Shown here: positions 33,401 through 45,200 of the stretch, one piece after another
Position numbering within the stretch: the first letter of the stretch is position 1
Layout of the letters: each line of letters opens with the position of its first letter
Made by a program: the position numbers and the translations under genes
Assembly (NCBI GenBank): GCA_009746045.1
Contig: RPFO01000086.1
Location: 543,232-592,731, forward strand
Reading direction: 5' to 3'
Source: Mesostigma viride
Lineage: Eukaryota > Streptophyta > Mesostigmatophyceae > Mesostigmatales > Mesostigmataceae
Length of the DNA: 49,500 bases
Notes under the pieces: generated by a model
Databases searched by the model: none
Seen by the model: the letters and a program-made list of their open reading frames with translations, nothing else
Told to the model about the DNA's origin: nothing

Positions 33401-36400
33401 GGGAACGCGATGCGCTTGACTTCCAGGTACGCCGCCAGCCCCTTCTGGATGGCATCCAGCAGCTGGTTGGCCTGGGGACATGACAGCGGTGACAAGAAAG
33501 GAAAGAGACAAGGGGGGGCACACCAAAATGCACAAGAGCCGACGTGACCAGAGGTCCATAAACGTATGGGATGAGACAGTGCGGACAGGGAGCTACATGC
33601 TCCATACAGTACTACATGCATTTCAACCAGCGGAGCTGTTTGCATTTCTGCAGGGGACAGGCCAAAGGCTTTGCTTAGGACACCACAGCAGTGCGGCATA
33701 CGGCCCCATGTCTGACGTGTAGTAGTGAAAAACGTGCACTGCCTGTTCGCTAGCATTTGATCCACGGAAGAGGACGTGGCAGCATCAACGCTTGAGTAAT
33801 GACTGTGTATGTCGGTCAGTACCTGGTACCTTTGGTGATCGTTGCACTCGCCAGGTCTCCAGTGCCAACAAGAAGCCAGCAGATACATGCCTGTTGAGCA
33901 GGACTGTATCTCTCTACAGCCGAAGCTGTGATGCAACACCTAAAGGTGGACGCACCTCTTCGAGACGCTCGAGCCTCTCCTTGTCCTTTGCGATGACGAT
34001 GCACGTGGGCGAGCGCGCGGTCTTGGCCATGATGTCGCGCCACATGGCGTCCACGATCTGGAACTTCTCGCCCTCCTCGGGCATCTGCTTGAGGATGTCC
34101 GCACTGCTGAAGATGGGCTCCAGGTACTGCCACGTCGCCTGGCACTTGAGCCAGTTGTCCAGGAGGTCCTGCAGCGTCTGCAGCATGTCCTCCCACGCCG
34201 CGGCGCGCGCCTCGAACGGCTTGATGAACGGCGACGCACGCATTGACTGGATCTTCACAATCTGGTCGTCCAGGATGGCCTGCAGAGGGAGCGTGTGCCA
34301 GTGCGCGGCAGTGTGTGGTTGGGGGAGGGGGAAACGGGGGAAGAGGAGGGCAGGAGGAAGAGAAGGGTGCGGGGAAGGGACACGCCATTGCGAGTGTTAC
34401 AAGGCCATATTTAGAAAACCATGTGGATGTTAGGTTACTCACTTCATATGTCTATCTCTACACCTGTGTATCCCTGGACGGGGGAGCAGCAAGGCCAGGC
34501 ATGCGCCGATGGGAAAGACTGATGCAGGGTTGCATGTGTGAGCGGGCATGATGTCATCCTGCCCTGGCGCCCCATGCATTTCATTAACAGGCAGGCTCAC
34601 ACAAGGCATCAGCTTCATCAATGCTCTCCCCCTGGATGCCCACTTCTTCAACACATGACCATCTCGACCTAGCATGTGCCTCACAGCCAAATACATTAAC
34701 AAACAGTCTGGCATGTCCCAAGTCGCAAAGAACACACAAGTGCATCCCAAATCGAACTTACGTTACCATACGTTACCAACGTTAACCAATGCTTGAGCAG
34801 CCCCAACATTGCATATGCTCGGGCACCCCGACCCCCGCCCTAAACTCCTCACCGACCCGTGCATTCATCCATCACCCACCTGGACATCATCCACACCGCC
34901 CAGCACGCTGGTGCCTGTGTCCTTGTATGCGATCACACGGAACACAGCGCCCTCCCACGCGGCCTCCATCTTCTCCAGCGCCTTCTCCAGGCTGTTCTCC
35001 TTGCTCGCGTTGGTGCTGATTGTCGTCACCACCTCCATCTTGTTCATGATGCCCCACGCCAGCAGGTCCTCCAAACTGAAGGGGGCGTCCGCGTCGTACG
35101 TGCGGTTAACCTCGCGGAAAATCTCCTCCCAGTGGCGCGGCTTGAGTGCCTCGTTTGCCAGCTCCTCGAGCAGTGGCATGACAACGTTGAAGTTGTCGAT
35201 GCCGTCCTTGAGGCGGAAGACGACCTGGTCGTCCTTGTTGGCCTTGCCCATGCGGTACGCCTCCTTCTTGTAGTGGGCCAGCTCCTCCGACACTTGCGCC
35301 ACGTTCAGGCCCTGGCGGGTGCACCAAGGGGGGGGGAAGGGGGAGAGAAGCAAGCAGACAATGAGCCGCAATACAAGGATATTACAAGTATAGACCTCAC
35401 TGACCGTCGACACGTACTGCCAATCAACCACGCAGCAGTGCTAGCCCGGGCAGGCAAGGCAAAGCGCAAATTCACTTCACTACTACGCTACGGTGACAAG
35501 TGGTGTAATGTCAACAGTAGCCTAAGAAAAACAGTATCTACGCCCATGAACCAGGGAGCCAGGTATAGAAGGCTGTAGAAAGACACGTCTAGCAGTACCA
35601 GACAGGGTGAACAGCAAAGAACGATGGCAATGCAAGCAAACGGAACAGAATGAGAGGTACCTGCAGCGGCCCCTCGCGCCAGCGCACGGTCTTCTGTCCC
35701 CAGGAGCGCACAGCCTCCCAGACGTCGTAGCGGCTGCGGCACTCCTTCTCCGTCAACACCAGGTTGCTGAAGTCGTCCACCGTCATGCCGAACAGGCGCT
35801 GGTACTCCTGCCACGTCTTGGAGCGCTCGACTGAGAGCTGGATGTGCTCCGTCAGCGTAAACAGGTCGGCCACCACCGCCTCGCAGTCCGAGTCAGGCTC
35901 TACGTACGCGCCGCTGTGCAGGCTGCCCAGCACCGCCAGCAGCTCCTCGTTCTGCTGCTGGATCTGCTTGCACGCATCACGGAAAGGGCAGGGGGAAGGG
36001 CAGGGGAACAGGCAGGGGAAAGGAAGGAAAGGGGAAAGGGGGGGATGGGGAAAGGGCAAGCGGGTGTAGGAAGAGTGGCAGCAATTTTCACAGATAGTCA
36101 GGTTGATGACATCACGGTATTCGGTGTGATGGCCAGTGCTGGTTGTGATGTGCCGAATCCCCCGCACGGGGTGAAATAGTTGTTTTCCAGTGAAACTGTG
36201 AAATCATTGAAGGGGATAGGTGAATGAGGACCGCGTTCTCACGACAACACATGGCACCACAGCGCATGCGTTTGAACTCATCCTCATAACTCGTACTACA
36301 TTTTGCCTTGTGCGCCAACCACGTCTCACCTGCTTCTCGAGCGTTGCCATCATGCTCTGCTTGCGGTCGTCAATGTACTCGTCCGCCTTTTCTAGTGCAC

Positions 36401-39400
36401 TCAGGTACAGCTGCACGCTCTCGTGCATGTCGTCCAGCTTGACCTGGTCCGCCGTGGGCACCTTGACCTCGTACGCGCCCAGCTGCTCGTACATGTCGTC
36501 CACGATGCTCGCGTCCAGCATCGCCATGCGCTTCTTGGCCTGCATGTCGTCGAACAGCACCATGAAGGCCACAAACTCGTCCAGCCCTGTAGGCCGCTCC
36601 TGGAGTGCCTTCACGCGCGCGGTGAACGCAGCGAGCGTGGTCAGGGTCACGGCGCGCGCGCGCGTGAGCAGCAGGCCCTTGATGTTCTCGAGCGTGCGCG
36701 ACGTGATCGGCATGAGCAGGTTGCGCAGGGACTTGGAGTCCACGTGCAGCACACCGATCACGTTGGCAATCTTCATGCGCTCCAGGTCGTTGCGCCAGTC
36801 CTTCTGGCGCGCCATGTCCGCGCGGAAGTGGTGCACACCCAGGTCCGTGCGCGCCGCGTACTTGTCAAAGTCAAACGTCTTGCCAAACTCGTAGATCACC
36901 CGGTGCTCCTCGAAGATCTTGGCGTACGCACGCGACTCGGCAAAGTCCTGCCCACGCAGTTGTGTTTGTGGGTGGTGAAGCGTTTGTGATGGCCACGTGG
37001 TGGTGTTGGGAAGAATGAGGGGGGGGGGGGGAGAGGGGAAAATTTAGCGGAAACAGTGGACTAGCGTGCCGATTCCCTACGGAGAAGAAATATATATGAC
37101 TTGCTAGTCACGTGACCAATACAGCTGTTGAACTACTGGTCTATGTCCCAATACATGCTTACGGGGAAGACATTCCACATTCGGCAGGAAATACAGCCCA
37201 GGCCAGTGGTCAACTAGCCATGAATGGTGGCCAACTGGCCATATATCATCAGCCAGGGACTTGGCACTGGGAGGAGGTCCCTGGTCGGGCACCATCCTCA
37301 CCTGCATGATCACGCGGTCGATATTCTCGCGCAGCTTGGTAAAGTACTCGGTGGAGCGGATGATGTTGACCGGGTTGAGGCCCGACACACGGCCCTCAAA
37401 GTAGTGCCCGAACGAGCGCATGTACAGCAGCCGCGGTACTGCCTGCACCACGCCGATCATGCCCTCAATCAGGTTGTTGTTGAACACCTGCGGGGGGGGG
37501 CAGGGGAGGAGCGGGTTGATGTACGGGGGTGGCGTGGGCAGATGTGTGGTGAGCGGTGGCATGGCAAGGCAGGCAGGTGTCCAAATATGTAGGTAATGAC
37601 ACGAAAGGTGGCTCAGGGAGGGGCACCAGGCAGGGGGGCCAGGCTAGGCCGGGCAAACACCCAGTTCTGAGACGCCCTGCCCACCCACGTATGCAAACCA
37701 CTCCTGCCAGCCTTGTCTCCGTCTGCCTTGAAACTCCACCCTTATCGCCCCGCTTGCCACCACGCATGCACACTTGCAATGAATCATCTCCCCACCTTAC
37801 GACACCTGGGGTATCTCAGTCCCATCAACACAGTCCGCAATTCGCAACCTGCCAGTCCTACCCATGCCCAGCTGGACTTATCTCAATCCCCACCCATCCG
37901 TCTGCACCAGCAGTAATCCAGTCCCCAGCCACCCTACCCGCTGAATGTTGGTCCCTGTTCATGTGCACTTGCAGCGTGCCAGTCTCCAGCCACCCTACCT
38001 GCAGAATGTCGGTCTCGGTGGGCGTGAACACGAGCCCCTCGTCATCCAGCATGACCGTGGTCAGCAGCAGGCCCTTGGACACCTTGTCCTTCTCCAGCCG
38101 GGGACTCTCCAGGATCGCCAACAGCTCCTCGGCGGTGCAGATCGCGCGGTCGACGAGCCCCTCCACCAGCATGTAGTCGGCGAGGCGGATGAAGTCTCCC
38201 AGCATGTTGGCCTCCTCGGCCACGCGGCGGTAGGTGCGCGCGCGCTCGATCTTCTCCTGCTTGATGCTGACCATCGACATGGACTTGTCGCCGCTCTGTC
38301 CCATGTGCAGGTTCACGCCTGTGACGTCGTCCAGCTCGTTCTCGTCGCGGATGCTCTCCTGTGGGGGCGAGGGTAAGTGTCCGGCCAGGGCAGGCATGGG
38401 GGGTGATTGCAATGGCCCATGCAAGCAGGCAAGCGAGTAAGGTGGTGAGCGTGAGCAGCGGGCGGGACGACCCATGCACCCTCTGGAGAATGCTCAAACG
38501 AACGCTCACATGGGTGTTCCGTGCTCAAGGACAGTGATTGGGGTGGCGAAGCATTCACTTTGGTACCCTCACTAATTATGTCACCGACATGACCATTCCC
38601 CACGCCTGTAGAGGCATGAAGCGCATGCATGCATCAGCAGAAACATCAGCATGAACACAGCACCCATCCCAGCCTGCCCAGTGCTAACTGGGGCGCCCAT
38701 GCATGTGTCAGCACCCAATTCCAACAGCTTCACTTGACATCCTTGTCTTCACCTGCCAGCTGCTGCACCCTGCCACCGTTACAGGAGGCAGCCAACTAGG
38801 TCAATCACAATGCCTTCCCCAGCCAAGACCACCAGCCTACTCGCAACCTCCTCTAGAACGATCCCTTGGCAACCTTCCCTCTGAGCGCCAGCGACCAACT
38901 CACAGCCCCCCCTTGTTCTTAATACGTGAACTAGCTTGTACATACCTGGTACAGCCGCGCCTGCTTGGTGACGTCGCGGCAAATCTTCTCGAGGCATCCC
39001 TGCACCTTCTCGATGCAAGCGTCCAGAGCGGGCGTGGCCTTGTTGTTGCGCTGGTTGGTCTGCAGGTCGGCGAACTCGTCGAGCGTGTGCAGGTGGTTGG
39101 GGTTGACGTTCATCATCTTCACGTCACGGATGTCCGACACGTGGCCGCGGAGCTCCATCAGCGCCGCCACAAACGTGGGCTTGGCGCAGAACAGGCGGCG
39201 CGTGAGCTTGTTGCGCACCTGGGGGGAAAGGGGGGAAATGAGCAAGGGAGGGGGGAAGGGAGGGGTGGAGCAGGAAGAGGGGTGGCAAAAAGTAGAGGAA
39301 GGAAAGAATAAGAGATGATGCAAAAGGGTGCATTTACGCCGAACAGTTAGGCATGAGCAATGCACATAACTTGGAATGACATGAACACGACATCCTCCCC

Positions 39401-41517
39401 ACTTCACGCATGCATGATTACACAAGTATCTAATGCTACATGAACACTTGGAATCCAATGCTATGGCTATGGTGTTGTAGTCACGCCAACATGACACAAG
39501 CATCCGGACTTATGGCGTGGGAGTGGCCGGCAAGATCAACACCCAAGCAAAAGCCAAGCACCGCGGGACGCGCTCTAACCAGTGACCAAAGGACTAGCAT
39601 GTGCGCTTGCCCGCACATACCTGGCAGTAGAGCTTGTGTCGCACAGTCTTATGCCATATCTTGAACGCCTTGTAGACGAGGTAGTGGCAGAAGAACTTGA
39701 TGCGGCGCAGAATGTTGAACAGTGTCTTCTCGCGCATCCAGTTGCCCAGCGATGTGAACTCGCCCTGCGTGTTCGCGCCTGGCTGGATGTGCATCACGCC
39801 CGACGAGCTGATCGTGTAATAGTCGGGGTTGGCCTCCTCGCGGGACACCACCACCTGCAGCGGCGGGGCATGGGAAAGGGTGGGCGAGCAAGGAGGGGTG
39901 GGGCAGGGGGGACAGCCCACGAGCGGCAGGGATGGGGATAGGCGAGGGCAGGGGGGGCGGGGGCAGCGACACAAAGGGCCAAATGCAAGCAACGAGCCAA
40001 AGGGGCACGTTAGCGTATGGGCTTCATGAGATCATGGACTAGATAAGGTAGTTTGCTATCGTTGGGCTTTTCCGAGGCAGGTGCCGCGAAGACAACCAGG
40101 GAATACCTGCTATCAAAAGGTGCTTGCTAATTTGCAATGTGCCCAGGCAGAAGCATCAAAAGAAGCCACCAATATACAAGGACAAAATACGATGGGAGGC
40201 ATCGGTGAGAACATGCGGCGGGAATGCACCTCAAGCCTGGCCTTGGACTCAGCCTCCCAGATGGCTACAACAGTCCTCAAGCCACAAGTAACTACAGCGC
40301 GTCAGACGATAGCTGAGATCCTAAAACCTACACAATAAGAGCCATGTCATTCACGCACCCTACGGCAAGGCCTGCACAGGACTACGCAGTGCAACGCCGG
40401 GGATTCACAAGGATAGGGATACGCAGTGCCAGGCGACCTGCTAGTCACACAGGGAGCAGCCAGCCTTTAACAAAGAGTTAACGTGGATTGCTACTCCACC
40501 AGGACGTCTAAGCATGACAAGAATTGCAATGCAATGCGCGCGGATGCTGGTATCCCCCCAATCGGGGTCTCTTAGATTCACGCCCGCCATTCATACCACG
40601 CCAAAAGGGTCAATTGCGCACCATAGCAAAGCAAAATGCGGCACAAACTGCACACGCATTTAAGCTTAATAGGTATGGTGTAAGGCTGGAAATCATACCA
40701 GGTCATATGGTCGGAAGTCCAGTCCCGTGTCAGCTTTGTTGCAGTAGAAGAACTTGACACCGCTCTCCTGACCATGGCGAGCATAGAACTCCACAGCATC
40801 ATCTCCTGTGTGTATGTTGTCAAGCTCACGGAGCAAATTCTCCTCCCCGCCAGGTATCTCATCCGCGCCCACTATTCCTTCCATCAACAACTGAGCACTT
40901 TTGTACTGCGGGCTGCGCGGCGTGAGACCACTCTTAGGTGACAGAAGAGCAGCGACTGTATGTGGGACCACAGGAGCTGCTCCAGTTCCCCAAGTCTCAG
41001 ACACACTACTACCTGGATCCACTTGCGTTCGGATGTGCCGTGGAGGCACGAAACCTTCGCTGGACGGTTTAGGTGACTGGGCGCCGGACGACGTGACCGA
41101 CATGCGATTCGTCGCGGCTGGACTGGCCCGTGGGGAGCTTGCAAAAGGCGCAGTAGCTCCATTAGAGCTCCGTTTGCTAGGAGATAAGGTCGGGAGGATA
41201 GTAGTCGTATACTTTTCTGTCCGGGAGCCTGGATGTGGCCTCTTGCCCAACGTTGGAAGCTCGAACTCTGAGAGCGAATCTGCTGTAATCGTGTATATCG
41301 TTGCGGGATCAACGCTCGGAACTTTCTGTCTAGCACCATGTCTTATAGGCGACTTCACACCAGAATGCCCGCCTTCAGCTAATTTCGGGAACCACACGGC
41401 TCCCTTAGAAGTGTCTTCCACGTTGGTGGGCGACAAAGTGGAGCGGTGAGTGGAGCCATGGTGGCTACCCCCGGGCGTGTGAGGACCTGTGCCCTCCCCA
41501 GACCCTGGGCGCGGCAT
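18401..41517 (-). CDS. Axonemal dynein heavy chain, single-headed inner-arm type (DNAH3/7/12-like)
   Basis: Motor subunit of a flagellar inner dynein arm; my model has 22 exons and 4,234 aa. Exons: 41517-40699, 39854-39621, 39218-38946, 38358-37999, 37487-37302, 36947-36330, 35966-35661, 35311-34880, 34279-33956, 33471-32968, 32753-32547, 32166-30892, 29776-27956, 27612-27139, 26625-26335, 25475-25297, 24802-24409, 24014-23370, 23032-22727, 22226-21849, 21394-20033, 19717-18401. The first about 220 residues are disordered, followed by tail and linker ([14 protein letters not shown] about 1080). AAA1 has GPAGTGKTE (1469-1477) and FDEFNR; AAA2 GLPFSGKTS (about 1750); AAA3 GLTGVGKS (about 2181) with [11 protein letters not shown]4 GVGGSGRQS (about 2550). 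Then come stalk coiled coil, microtubule-binding tip ([12 protein letters not shown]), second coil, AAA5, AAA6 and a C-terminal domain ending [11 protein letters not shown]. All frames close. The exon 7 start could be 3 nt further in. Confidence 0.93.
25719..26174. repeat. 38-bp minisatellite, 12 copies, in dynein intron 15
   Basis: CCATACAT recurs at exactly 38-bp spacing twelve times (about 25737 to 26155). Each unit has ATACAT, a 4-nt spacer (CGCT, TGCT or CGCC) and ATGTAT, a 6-bp hairpin. It lies just outside exon 15 (26335-26625), on its downstream side in the transcript, and produces spurious open frames on the minus strand. Confidence 0.95.
30099..30253. repeat. TGGG tetranucleotide array in dynein intron 12
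   Basis: About 38 TGGG units, with one interruption near 30197 (GGGTAGG). The plus strand is G-rich with runs of three G every four bases, a G-quadruplex-prone sequence; it is the template strand for the dynein transcript. Confidence 0.95.
30627..30826 (-). repeat. Three duplicated copies of the end of dynein exon 12 with its splice donor
   Basis: On the minus strand the last codons of exon 12 (AIWIENM) and the following 5' splice site recur at 30779-30826, 30707-30754 and, shorter, 30627-30660; the true exon end is 30873-30920 in the same alignment. Two copies read ENMGM followed by GTGAGG, the third GTGAAC, while the true site is MNT followed by GTAAGG. The 24 bp over AIWIENM are identical in all copies. 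Confidence 0.92.
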
Positions 41518-42250
41518 GTTGCCGGCCCTTGAAGAACACTTATCTACAACTGCTTTCGGACAAACGGCTACCTAGCATTTTGGCCGGGAGCCTACACTCG
41601 CATTATTTGATGGATGCCGTCTCTAGCCCGCATAACCATTGCTGCAATGCAGCAATCACCGGCCGTGTGGGAACGATTAAGCATTTCTCGCGATAATTTC
41701 GAACGAATGGACCTCTGCGGCCTCCATGCGTGCTTTATTTCACATTACCACGCCATAACCATTTTCGGCTCCAACGAGTTTATTATCTTGTTCCGTAAGA
41801 GAAATCATCAGTCAAGCACCGTCCTACAGCACGAACGCATACACGGCCAGGGCTCGCCTTTCCTATTTTAAGGTCTTAAAGTTTAAAACTTTGTTTAGAA
41901 AGTTAGAAAACATTTTAAACAATATTGTCCTGAAGGTGACAGATGAAATAAAAGTTTATAAATCCTTGCTCTGGGGTTTGGAACCGCGGGAAGCTACCCA
42001 ACTTGAGCTGATTCTTCCAACCATGGCGGGAGAAGATGGCGGTAAAATGTGCCCCATGCGAGTTTTTCGAAACTGGACTCCAAAGCTAAATCTCGCACCA
42101 AGGCATTTTATATTTGTGAGTGCTCACGCTTTCATTTATCACCAGGGAAAAAAGCAAGTAGAAACACAGACAATTGATTGGTTTTCCTTGAGCAAGTTTG
42201 GAGTACCCGCTTTTAGGCCCTTAGCACAAAGCAATTTAGCTGCTCGCAAG
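41518..42250. promoter_or_regulatory. Divergent intergenic region of the dynein and DNAJC9-like genes
   Basis: These 733 bp separate the two start codons and must hold both promoters unless the upstream ATGs are used. The stretch 41870-41960 is strongly AT-rich (TTTAAA-type runs). No specific known element is recognised. In-frame ATGs of the J-protein at 41891 and 42023 fall inside it. Confidence 0.45.
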
Positions 42251-45200
42251 ATGGTTCCAAAGCCGACTGCCGAGATTGAAAGCGAAGGAGACGACTACAT
42301 GGACGATGACGACGACCAGGAAGAGGATGGCGAGAAGAAAAGCCTTTACGAGGTAACGAAACCATTTTTCTGCGTGCATCACCATCTTCCTGTGACGTCT
42401 TGGTATGCAAGGAATTGACGGCATCACCGGCAACACTATTTTCTTCTGTCCGAATTATTGCATTTCCAGATTTTAGGAGTGCCGTCAACCGCGACACAGG
42501 GGGAAATTAAGAAAGCGTACTACAGCATGGCCCTGAAGCTGCACCCTGACAAGAACCCCGGCAACGAGGTCTGTATGTGCTGAGCTGCACTCACATCTGC
42601 ACTTTCGCTTCTCTGTGGCATACATGCGAAATGAGCAGCATTTCCGTTTTCTGTTGTCGAATTTTAGGGCTGCTCTCGCCCCGCCAGCCCTGCCGAAACT
42701 CAGAGACCAGCGGGCGTAAACATAGGTCTTAACAAATAGCGGCAGGACGCTGTTCTATGAGAAAATTTATTGACCATTACGATGCGCAAAGGCATCGATC
42801 CTGGATGGCGTTGGTGTGAAGCAGGAGTAATTGCAGCAGCAAAATGCGTTTACCCAGGGGGCTCTGCGCTCACTACGACCCCTGCCACAGCTGTCTAAAG
42901 AATACTTTAGTGGCTGCGAAGTACCATGCCCTCCTCTTCATCGAGGATTGCGGCCAAGTCATCACGAAGGCTTTTCCCATTTCCACTCTTGATTCCCCGT
43001 CCTTGTGATACCCCCTGCCCTGCTCTTGCCCACTTGGCCGTTCTCTAACCTATCAGGAGGCGCACCGCAACTTCCAGACGCTGCAGCGTGTGTATGCAGT
43101 GCTGGGGGATGCGGACAAGCGAGCGATCTACGACAAGACGGGCAGCCTGGAGGACTCGGTAAGTAACCTGGATCCCATCTAAACTGTTATGTTAATGGTG
43201 CATGTCATATTTGGATGTACGACAAGACCGGCAGCCTGGAGGAATCGGTAAGATACATGTTTTTCGCAAACTAGTGGTTTGTTACCGCATAACTTTGTGC
43301 GGGTGCTGATGATGAGAAGCATTGGTCAGAAGCGCCACCTGGCATGAGCTGTGATTCACCCCCACCATAGGACTTGGCGAGGTGATGCACCATTCGTGTC
43401 AGCGCAGGTCATGCACAGCTGGAGTATGCCTCGCGTCCACTAGTACGGCCAAGAGCCATCTTCTTCGGTGTTGTCGGAAACAGATAGCGGCAACCCTGCG
43501 GTGAGCATTGGTATCCTGTGATTGTTGTTGGTGCTAGGCTGTGCCTGCCCACTGTCCTGCTGGCCGTCAGCTCATTTTCCTTCAGTGATGGCTTCACAGG
43601 TGCTGCACAAAGCATGCCTGTTTCCTCTCGGCCATTCCACCACTTTGCACTCACTCCTCCACTCCTCCATTCCACCTGCGTCTCTTGGCCGGACTGCCAA
43701 CAACAACTGTATCGGCTTGCCCTTTTGCTGTTTAATTGCTACGGAAGTTCAGTGCAGATCTTAATTGTGCTTGAATAGGAGTACCAGCTACAGTGTTAAC
43801 ACTCTCTGGGAGTGTGGGTTTGGGGCGGCGCATTTCCATGTATTTTCTGGAAATGTTACTATGATGAACTTGTTATGTTTGTGTCTGACTCAGCGTAGGA
43901 GCCTGTGCCTAATTCTGCCCTTGTCACAACAGGAGGAGCTCGGGGGGGAGCAGTTTGAGCAGCTGTACAACTACTACCGCTCCATGTACCCCGAGGTGAG
44001 GCCGCACAGAGCAGGGGCTGGCGGCGGCTTGTGGCTTGGAGGGCAGGGGAAGATGGAACGAAAGGCAAGGGGGCGGAGAGGTGGTGGAACCGCTATTAGT
44101 GGAACAGAGAGGTCACCATGCTGTCCCATACGACACGATGCGCCCCATCATCCCATACGACACGATGTGCCCCATCATCCCATACGACACAATGTGCCCC
44201 ATTTCGTGCATTTGCCTGTGAGTGCCCGTGCCTTGCTATGTTGCATGTCAAGGAGACAACCAGCGCAGTATTTCGTTTGTATGCTGCGCGTGGAATGCAA
44301 ATGCATATGTTATTGCGCATGGCGAATGCCGGGCATGTTGTATGGCCGCACCAACGGCCGTGCTGTGATAACAAAAATGTCCGTCGTGACGGTGCCTGGT
44401 ATGGTATTGGGGGCTAGGGGAGGGGGAGGGGGCAGGGAGAGAGCTTCCGTAAGCAAACAGAAAACCCGACGACACTGCGAGAGAGTCCGGCGGCACGGGG
44501 CTCGTATGGGGGATGACCTGGACGGCAAGTCTGTGTTAGAATGAACATTTGTATGGCTGCCTATGTATCAACGATTGTAGGGCTGCCTATGTATCAACGA
44601 TTGTATGGCTGCCTATGTATCAACGATTGTAGGGCTGCCTATGTATCAACGATTGTAGGGCTGCCTATGTATCAACGATTGCAGGGCTGCCTATGTATCA
44701 ACGATTGTATGGCTGCCTATGTATCAACGATTGTATGGCTGCCTATGTATCAACGATTGTATCGCTGCCTATGTATCAACGATTGTAGGGCTGCCTATGT
44801 ATCAACGATTGTGTGGCTGCCTATGTATCAACGATTGTAGGGCAGCCTACGCATCAACAGTTGTATGGCTGCCTATGTATCAACGATTGTAGGGCTGCCT
44901 ACGTATCAACGATTGTATGGCTGCCTATGTATCAACGATTGTAGGGCTGCCTATGTATCAACGATTGTATGGCTGCCTACGTATCAACGATTGTATGGCT
45001 GCCTACGTATCAACGATTTTAGGGCTGCCTACGTATCAACGATTGTGTGGCTGCCTATGTATCAACGATTGTATGGCTGCCTACGTATCAACGATTGTAT
45101 GGCTGCCTATGTATCAACATTTGTATGGCCTACGTATCAACAGTCGTAGGGCTGCCTACGCATCAACAGTCGTAGGGCTGCCTACGCATCAACAGACGTA

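Noticed and set aside
41891-42250. N-terminal extension of the DNAJC9-like protein from upstream in-frame ATGs
   Set aside because: The sequence lacks any family similarity and DNAJC9 proteins begin close to the J domain; kept as an alternative because the ATG at 42023 has a fair context.
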